64,000 bases of DNA. Origin: Gammaproteobacteria bacterium. Lineage in GTDB: Bacteria; Pseudomonadota; Gammaproteobacteria; Burkholderiales; Rhodocyclaceae. The stretch covers positions 364,574 through 428,573 of the forward strand of contig JAHJEO010000016.1 of NCBI GenBank assembly GCA_018825305.1, given 5' to 3'. Within the stretch, counting starts at the first letter, position 1. Each line of letters begins with the position of its first letter. The notes below the pieces were generated by a model. The model saw only the letters and a list, made by a program, of their open reading frames with translations. It was not told the DNA's origin and made no database searches. The translations under genes and the position numbers were made by a program. Of this stretch, positions 56,870 through 64,000 are shown piece by piece.

Positions 56870-56992
56870 TTCCGGTAGAATTTGTGGCTTCTGCGCGGCT
56901 ATTGCCCGCGGGCGCGGCCGCCGTAGTCAAACGGCGGCCAAGACCCGTACTTTAGCCGTCCCCTCGCTGGACTTCAACCGAGTGACCACGCC

Positions 56993-58042
<1,050 letters not shown>

Positions 58043-58059
58043 GGGGTTTCAGGTTCAGG

Positions 58060-58215
58060 CATTGCCGCCGGGCCACCCCAAGGCAATGCACTAACCGGAG
58101 CACGCGGGGCGTGCGACCCCACCCGCAGGAACCACGTAGCCGCCCGTAACGTACGAGCGTAGCGAGCCGACAGCCTCCCCTTCCGCGAGGAAGGGGCCGG
58201 GGGCTGGCGGGCCGG
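58060..58215. repeat. Intergenic GC-rich repeat family R2 (copy 2, purM-PilZ gap)
   Basis: CGCCCGTAACGTACGAGCGTAGCGAGCCGACAGCCTCCCCTTCCGCGAGGAAGGGGCCGGGGGCTGG. Confidence 0.65.
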
Positions 58216-58217
58216 AC

Positions 58218-58961
58218 TCAACCGAGCTTGGCGCGCTCCTCGCGTTGCACCTGCGTGATGAACTTCTGCAACTCGTGTTCCTGCGCGGGGGAAAGCCTGG
58301 CGAAGCGGCAACCGATGTGGCCGACCTGATGGATGCCACGGGTCAGCTGGCCGAGGTAGCGCACTTCGAGATCCAGCCGCAGCACCGATGGCCCCTTGAG
58401 GTCGATTATGGCACCGGGAAGAATCTGGCCGATTTCCAGCGGCAGCGAGGTCACCGATGACTCGAGTCCGACGCCGCCGACCCCGATGTCGATGACCGAG
58501 AACAGATGCTCCTGCTCCTCCCCCGGCGGCCCCAGCAGGACGCGACAGGGCGGGCGACGCATCATCGGCAGCACCAGGCGGAAAAACTCGCGCCGCTGCA
58601 GGCGGATGTATTTGTCGGGCAGGGCGACGGCGAAGGCGCGCCGCTTGCGGTAGCTGACTTCTCGTGCCGGCCCGGTGACGAACTGGTTGCGAATGCCATG
58701 CGGGCTGGCGACGAAGATGTTGCGCTCGCTTCTAAGAAAGCGGCGGTTGCCGTCCTCGCTGCCGCCCCAGTCAAAGATCAGGCGGTTGCCGGCCTCATCG
58801 ACGTCGAGCAGGACGGTGAGCAGGGTGTCACGCCCCTCGTTGAACATGACGCTGATGCGGTCGCCATCGCTGATCAGCTGGTGCAGGTAAAAGACGATCT
58901 CACGCTGGAAGGTGATGGTGTAGTCGTCGAGGTTTTCCTGGGGGGCAGCTGTAGGACTCAT
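58218..58961 (-). CDS. Second YcgR-like PilZ-domain flagellar brake protein
   Basis: YcgR-N region ([30 protein letters not shown]) and PilZ ([24 protein letters not shown]). Confidence 0.85.
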   Translation of the reverse strand: MSPTAAPQENLDDYTITFQREIVFYLHQLISDGDRISVMFNEGRDTLLTVLLDVDEAGNRLIFDWGGSEDGNRRFLRSERNIFVASPHGIRNQFVTGPAREVSYRKRRAFAVALPDKYIRLQRREFFRLVLPMMRRPPCRVLLGPPGEEQEHLFSVIDIGVGGVGLESSVTSLPLEIGQILPGAIIDLKGPSVLRLDLEVRYLGQLTRGIHQVGHIGCRFARLSPAQEHELQKFITQVQREERAKLG

Positions 58962-59926
58962 GCAGGCGACGGTGTTGCGGGTGCGGCGAGAAAGGCTTCG
59001 ATTCTATTGAATATTCCTGCGTCGAGCCGGGCGTCGAGGCAATCGATCAATTCCATGTCGGGCATCGAGCGCAGCCAGGTGATTTGCCGCTTGGCGAACT
59101 GGCGCGTGGCGAACACGCCGCGATCGCGCATTGCGGTGGCCGGCAGGCGGCCTTCGAGCATCTCCCACACCTGCCGGTAGCCGACGCTGCGCATCGAGGG
59201 CAGGTCGGTATCCAGACGATACTTGGCCTGCAGGCCCTCGACCTCGCCGACCAGCCCGGCGGCCAGCATTTCGTCGAATCGCTGCGCGATGCGTTGGTGC
59301 AGCCAGGCGCGGTCGGATGGAAACAGCGCCAGCGGCAGCAGGCGATAGGGCAGGGCTGCCGGCGACCGGGCCGCCTGCTCGGCGAAGAAATCTCCCAGCG
59401 GGCGGCCGCTCAGCCGGGTGACCTCGATCGCACGCTGGATGCGCTGGGCGTCGTTTGGCTTGAGGCGCGTCGCGGTGGCCGGGTCGCTGCGCGCGAGTTC
59501 GGCATGCAGTGCCGGCCAGCCGTGTTCGGCGGCCTCGGCATCGATCCGGGCGCGCAGCGCTGCATCGGCCTGGGGCAGGTCGGCCAGGCCTTCGCGCAGC
59601 GCCTTGAAATAGAGCATGGTGCCGCCCGTCAGCAGCGGAATATTGCCGCGGGCGGTGATCTCCGCCATCGCCCGCAGTGCGTCGGCGCGGAAGTTCGCCA
59701 CCGAGTAGCGCTGTTCCGGGGTGATGAGGTCGATCAGGTGGTGCGGGACACGGTCCAGGGTTTCGGCATCCGGCTTGGCGGAGCCGATATCCATGTCGAT
59801 GAATACCTGCGCCGAATCGACACTGACGATCTCGATTGGAAAGCGTGCGGCAGCGCCCAGCGCGAGTGCCGTCTTGCCGCTGGCCGTCGGCCCGGCGAGG
59901 AGGATGGCGGGCGGCAGCAGCCTCAT
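58958..59926 (-). CDS. miaA: tRNA dimethylallyltransferase
   Basis: [45 protein letters not shown]; start at 59926. Confidence 0.96.
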   Translation of the reverse strand: MRLLPPAILLAGPTASGKTALALGAAARFPIEIVSVDSAQVFIDMDIGSAKPDAETLDRVPHHLIDLITPEQRYSVANFRADALRAMAEITARGNIPLLTGGTMLYFKALREGLADLPQADAALRARIDAEAAEHGWPALHAELARSDPATATRLKPNDAQRIQRAIEVTRLSGRPLGDFFAEQAARSPAALPYRLLPLALFPSDRAWLHQRIAQRFDEMLAAGLVGEVEGLQAKYRLDTDLPSMRSVGYRQVWEMLEGRLPATAMRDRGVFATRQFAKRQITWLRSMPDMELIDCLDARLDAGIFNRIEAFLAAPATPSPA

Positions 59927-61671
59927 TTGCCGCGCATGAACAGCCTGTCGAGTTCGGCCATCGACAGCTGCACCCAGGTCGGGCGGCCGTGGTTGCACTG
60001 GTCGGCGCGCTCGGTGGCCTCCATCTGGCGCAGCAGGGCGTTCATCTCGGGCAGCGTGAGGCTCCGATGGGCGCGCACTGCGCCGTGGCAGGCCATGGTG
60101 GCAAGCAGCTCGTTGCGGTGTGCTTCGAGCACGCGGCTGGCGGGTTGTTCTCGCAGGTCGGCCAGCAGCGCGCGCAGCAGGCTGGCGATGTCGCCGCCCG
60201 CCACCAGCGCCGGCGCCGCGCGCACGGCAAGCTGCTGTGGCCCGGCGCCGCCGACCTCGAAGCCCAGTCGTTCGAGCGTGGCGCCATGTTCGGCGGCAGT
60301 GGCGAGTTCGATGGCGCTGGTGGACATCAGCAGCGGGATCAGCAGCGGCTGACTGGCCGGTGGCCCGGCGTCGATGGCGTTCTTGAGCTTTTCGTAGAGG
60401 ATGCGCTCGTGGGCGGCGTGCATGTCGACCAGCACCAGGCCGGCCTCGTTCTGTGCCAGTACGTAGATGCCGTGAAGCTGGGCGATGGCGTAACCCAGCG
60501 GCGGCACGCCGCCCGCGTTCCCGTAAAAAGTCGGCGGTAGCGGCACGGCGGCAGTGTCGAATGCGGTTCGGACGAAATCGAGGTAGGGGCGCGTTGCCGC
60601 CTCGGTCACGGCCAGCCCGGCCTGGCGATAGGCGGGATAGTCCACTGCGGCGGTTGCGGGCGCCGTCGATTGCACGGCCGCGGATGCCGCGCCGATGGGC
60701 TGCGCCAGGGCGCGCTGCAGGGCGTGGAAGACAAACTGATGGATGCCGCGGCCATCGCGGAACCTGACCTCGGTCTTGGCCGGATGGACGTTGACGTCGA
60801 CGCCCGCCGGATCGAGTTCAAGGAACAGGCAGTAGGCCGGATGGCGCGCGCCGTGCAGGATGTCGGCATAGGCCTCGCGGGCGGCGTGCACCAGCAGCTT
60901 GTCGCGGACGAAGCGGCCATTGACGAAGAAATACTGGGCGTCGCGCGACGCCTTGGAATAGGCCGGCAGGGCGGCGAAGCCGGAGAGGCGCAGCGGGCCG
61001 GCGGCGACGTCAACAGCCCGGACATGGGCGAAGAATTCGTCACCGAGAATGTCGTTGGCGCGGCGGGCGCCGTCGGCTGCCGCCAGTCGCAGCTTCGCCG
61101 ACTTGTTGTGCGACAGGGTGAAGGTGACATCGGGCCGCGCCAGGGCCATGCGCCGCAGCGCCTCGTCGCAGTGGCCATACTCGGTGGCCTCGGACTTGAG
61201 GAACTTGCGTCGCGCCGGCGTATTGAAATAGAGGTCGGCGACCTCGATCACCGTGCCCGCACCCAGCGCGGCCGGGGCAATCTGGCCGCTGGCGTTGTCG
61301 AGTTTCCAGGCGTGGGCGCCACCGCCCTGCCGGCTGGCGATGCTCATGCGCGCGACCGAAGCGATCGAGGCCAGTGCCTCGCCGCGGAAACCGTAGCTGG
61401 CGACGCGCTCGAGGTCGACGAGCGAGCCGATCTTGCTGGTGGCATGCCGCGCCAGCGCCAGCGGCAGGTCGTCCTTGCCGATGCCGCCGCCGTCGTCGGC
61501 GACACGGATCAGTCGTACGCCGCCTTCCTCGATCTGCACGTCGATTCTCGATGCGCCTGCATCGAGGCTGTTCTCGACCAGTTCCTTCAGCACCGAGGCG
61601 GGCCGCTCGACCACCTCGCCGGCGGCGATCTGGCTGATGAGGAGGTCGGGGAGCAGGCGGATGTGCGGCAT
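59923..61671 (-). CDS. mutL: DNA mismatch repair protein MutL
   Basis: [56 protein letters not shown]-terminal [15 protein letters not shown]. Confidence 0.97.
   Translation of the reverse strand: MPHIRLLPDLLISQIAAGEVVERPASVLKELVENSLDAGASRIDVQIEEGGVRLIRVADDGGGIGKDDLPLALARHATSKIGSLVDLERVASYGFRGEALASIASVARMSIASRQGGGAHAWKLDNASGQIAPAALGAGTVIEVADLYFNTPARRKFLKSEATEYGHCDEALRRMALARPDVTFTLSHNKSAKLRLAAADGARRANDILGDEFFAHVRAVDVAAGPLRLSGFAALPAYSKASRDAQYFFVNGRFVRDKLLVHAAREAYADILHGARHPAYCLFLELDPAGVDVNVHPAKTEVRFRDGRGIHQFVFHALQRALAQPIGAASAAVQSTAPATAAVDYPAYRQAGLAVTEAATRPYLDFVRTAFDTAAVPLPPTFYGNAGGVPPLGYAIAQLHGIYVLAQNEAGLVLVDMHAAHERILYEKLKNAIDAGPPASQPLLIPLLMSTSAIELATAAEHGATLERLGFEVGGAGPQQLAVRAAPALVAGGDIASLLRALLADLREQPASRVLEAHRNELLATMACHGAVRAHRSLTLPEMNALLRQMEATERADQCNHGRPTWVQLSMAELDRLFMRGK
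60525..60550 (+). repeat. R1 copy in mutL linker
   Basis: AAAAAGTCGGCGGTAGCGGCACGGCG. Confidence 0.8.
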
Positions 61672-61713
61672 GGGAAGGGACGATTATAGGCGGTGGGGTA
61701 AACTCCGCCCCCC

Positions 61714-62373
61714 ATGGAACTCCTGCCCCAATTCGTCGCCCAGTTCATCGATCTTGTCCTGCATCTGGACAAGCACCTGACGATGCTGGTGGCGCAATAC
61801 GGCACCTGGATCTACGCCATCCTGTTCCTCATCATCTTCTGCGAAACGGGCCTGGTGGTGACGCCATTCCTGCCCGGCGATTCGCTGTTGTTCGTCGCCG
61901 GGGCGCTGGCCGCTACGGGCGGCATGGACATCTGCCTGCTGGTCGCCACGCTGATGGTCGCGGCCATACTTGGCGACGGTGTCAATTTCCGTGTGGGACG
62001 CTGGTTCGGGCCCAAGGTGTTCCGCTGGGAGGACTCGCGCTTCTTCAGCAAGGCCGCCTTCGAGAAGACGCATTCCTTCTACGAGCATCACGGCGGCAAG
62101 ACCATCGTGATCGCCCGCTTCCTGCCGATCCTGCGTACCTATGCCCCCTTCGTCGCCGGTGTGGCCGAGATGACGGCGACGCGCTTCACATTTTTCAACG
62201 TCATCGGTGCGGTGGTCTGGGTCGGCTCGCTTTGCCTTGCCGGCTACTGGTTCGGCAACCTGCCGCTGGTCAAGGGCAACCTGATGGCCGTCATCGTCGG
62301 CATCATCGCCCTCTCGCTCATGCCCATGCTTGTCGGCTGGTTGCGCCACCGCCAGGCCGCGCAGAATCAATGA
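61714..62373 (+). CDS. dedA: DedA family membrane protein
   Basis: FCETGLVVTPFLPGDSLLFVAGALAATGG; EHHGGKTIVIARFLPILRTYAPFVAGVAEM. Confidence 0.93.
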   Translation: MELLPQFVAQFIDLVLHLDKHLTMLVAQYGTWIYAILFLIIFCETGLVVTPFLPGDSLLFVAGALAATGGMDICLLVATLMVAAILGDGVNFRVGRWFGPKVFRWEDSRFFSKAAFEKTHSFYEHHGGKTIVIARFLPILRTYAPFVAGVAEMTATRFTFFNVIGAVVWVGSLCLAGYWFGNLPLVKGNLMAVIVGIIALSLMPMLVGWLRHRQAAQNQ

Positions 62374-62412
62374 GCTGCCAGCGGCGTGCGGCCCTGCGGT
62401 AACATCGCCGCC

Positions 62413-63108
62413 ATGCGTGCCCTGCTGCTTGCGGTGCTGGCCCTGGTCATGCTGGCCGGCTGTTCCGGTTCGGCCCGGTTCGAACCGGCGCAACTGGCCA
62501 AGGCCGACATCGATCGCGTCGCCGATGCTCACCGTCGCGAGGTTTCCGCCGGTCTGCGTTTGCTGGCCGAGAAGCTCTACCGGCGCAATCCGCGCGAGTG
62601 GAAAAAGGGCGGGCAACCGAGTGCTGAGGCCGCGCTGGCAAGGATTTTCGACAACTCGCCGCCGTGGCTGCTGGCGGAACTCGGAGGCAAGCGCGGTACC
62701 GAGGCGGTGCTGCTGTCACTGCGCGAAGACTACCGTGGCGACCGGGTGGCCGCTTTCATCACCGGCCTCGGCGGCATGCTGCACGACGCCTTCAACGGCA
62801 GGAACGAATTTTTTGTCATCGATGACCTTGATCCGCAACGCCTTTACAACAGCGCCCGCAACCTCGAGATCGCCGCCTGGAAGCTTGCCAATGCGCGCGA
62901 CACCGCCGGCGAACTGCTGCTGCTCTCCAACGAAATGAATCCGGTGCAGAACCTCAGCTTCGAACGCGAGTTCGGCAAGATGATCGGCAATGTCGACCTG
63001 CTGTCCCGCGTCGTCGCCGACAAGACCAACCGCACCATCGTCAAAGCCATCCAGAGCATGGCGACGGCGGTGTTCCTCCCGATTTTGGCCGTGCCAGGTC
63101 TCAGATGA
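62413..63108 (+). CDS. Putative lipoprotein of unknown function
   Basis: MRALLLAVLALVMLAGCSGSARFEP lipobox (LAGC); overlaps purN by 4 nt. Confidence 0.8.
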   Translation: MRALLLAVLALVMLAGCSGSARFEPAQLAKADIDRVADAHRREVSAGLRLLAEKLYRRNPREWKKGGQPSAEAALARIFDNSPPWLLAELGGKRGTEAVLLSLREDYRGDRVAAFITGLGGMLHDAFNGRNEFFVIDDLDPQRLYNSARNLEIAAWKLANARDTAGELLLLSNEMNPVQNLSFEREFGKMIGNVDLLSRVVADKTNRTIVKAIQSMATAVFLPILAVPGLR

Positions 63109-63758
63109 AATCCTTCGTCATCCTCATCTCCGGCCGCGGCAGCAACATGCGTTCGCTGCTCGAAGCCGAGCTGCCGGGGCGCTGCGCTGCGGTGATCAGC
63201 AATCGTCCCGATGCCGCCGGCCTCGATTTTGCCCGCGCGCGCGGCGTGGCGACCGCAGTGATCGACCACAAGACCTATCCCGACCGCGATGCCTTCGACG
63301 CGGCGCTCGGCGCCGAGATCGAGCGCCACGCGCCGGACCTGGTGCTGCTGGCCGGCTTCATGCGCATCCTCGGCAACGCTTTCGTCGAGCGTTTCGTCGG
63401 ACGCATGCTCAACATCCATCCCTCGCTGCTGCCCGCCTTTCCCGGCCTCGATACCCACGCAGCCGCGCTGCGGACGGGGGTGCGCATCCATGGCTGCACG
63501 GTGCATTTCGTCACGCCCACGCTCGATGCCGGCCCCATCGTCGTCCAGGCGGCGGTGCCAGTGCAGCCGGGTGACGACCCGGCGCGGCTGGCGGCGCGGG
63601 TGTTAGAGCAGGAACACCTGATCTACCCCGCCGCGGCGCTCTGGCTGCTGGACGGGCGCCTGCGCCTCGAAGACGGCCGGGTTCGGCTCGACGGCGAGGC
63701 GGCCGTGGCCTCCGCCCTGTGCGTGCCTGACGTGGCATGGCCGACGCCCCGCAGCTGA
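63105..63758 (+). CDS. purN: Phosphoribosylglycinamide formyltransferase
   Basis: VILISGRGSNMRSLLEAELPG; MLNIHPSLLPAFPGLDTHAAALRTGVRIHGCTVHFVTPTLDAGPIV. Confidence 0.97.
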   Translation: MKSFVILISGRGSNMRSLLEAELPGRCAAVISNRPDAAGLDFARARGVATAVIDHKTYPDRDAFDAALGAEIERHAPDLVLLAGFMRILGNAFVERFVGRMLNIHPSLLPAFPGLDTHAAALRTGVRIHGCTVHFVTPTLDAGPIVVQAAVPVQPGDDPARLAARVLEQEHLIYPAAALWLLDGRLRLEDGRVRLDGEAAVASALCVPDVAWPTPRS

Positions 63759-64000
63759 CCGTCGGCTCGACCCCAGGGGTACTTGCCGGGCGGCGCTGGT
63801 GGCTGGCGCTGACGATCTCGCTGCTGGCGCACGGCCTGTTTCTGGCAAGTCCGGGCTGGCACCTGCCGCTGCTTGACGACCTGCTTGGTGCGGACAAGGA
63901 GGAGCGCATCGAGGCGCGGCTGGCGCCGCCCCCCGCTTCCGTGGTCGCGCCGCCGCCGGTCGCCGCCGTGGCGCTGCCAGCACCTGCGCCAATGCCGCCG
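63737..64000 (+). CDS. Partial CDS, membrane-anchored proline-rich protein running off the window (possibly DUF3108-type)
   Basis: ATG 63737, MADAPQLTVGSTPGVLAGRRWWLALTISLLAHGLFL... then Pro/Ala-rich; open to window end; purN-adjacent position. Confidence 0.55.
   Translation, partial: MADAPQLTVGSTPGVLAGRRWWLALTISLLAHGLFLASPGWHLPLLDDLLGADKEERIEARLAPPPASVVAPPPVAAVALPAPAPMPP

Noticed and set aside
59634-59652. GCGGAATATTGCCGCGG in miaA resembling the 15-bp operator
   Set aside because: The left half-site is broken (CGGAA rather than CGGCA) and spacing does not match.

Overview
The window is a GC-rich betaproteobacterial chromosome segment (Rhodocyclales-like by gene content and order; inference only). 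About 50 kb is a nearly complete flagellar regulon: flhB-flhA-flhF-flhG-fliA-motCD, flgN-flgM-flgA divergent from flgBCDEFGHIJKL, fliRQPONMLKJIHGF, a FleS/FleR two-component pair, fliE, PilZ brake, fhlB and a second fliK-like gene, fliT-fliS-fliD, two very large flagellins flanking flaG and a vapBC toxin-antitoxin pair, and a third short flagellin. The last ~14 kb is housekeeping: panD-panC-panB-folK-pcnB, HAD phosphatase, hda, AI-2E/PerM, purM, a second PilZ protein, miaA, mutL, dedA, purN. Main non-coding observations: (1) a dispersed ~26-bp repeat, consensus AAAAAGTCGGCGCTGGCGNYACGGCG, with about 12-13 copies in intergenic DNA and inside coding linkers, usually read in one frame as AVxPxPTF; (2) a strict 15-bp palindrome CGGCARNNATTGCCG at seven places, several next to sigma-54-type promoters, a candidate FleR/FlrC-type operator; (3) two flagellins with different promoter classes (sigma-54-like and sigma-28-like), forming direct repeats around vapBC; (4) an FlhG with arginines in place of both P-loop lysines; (5) poly-G tracts in fliE, fleR and flgM. 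No rRNA, tRNA, CRISPR array, IS element or prophage was recognised. All calls were made by eye; no database search was run.
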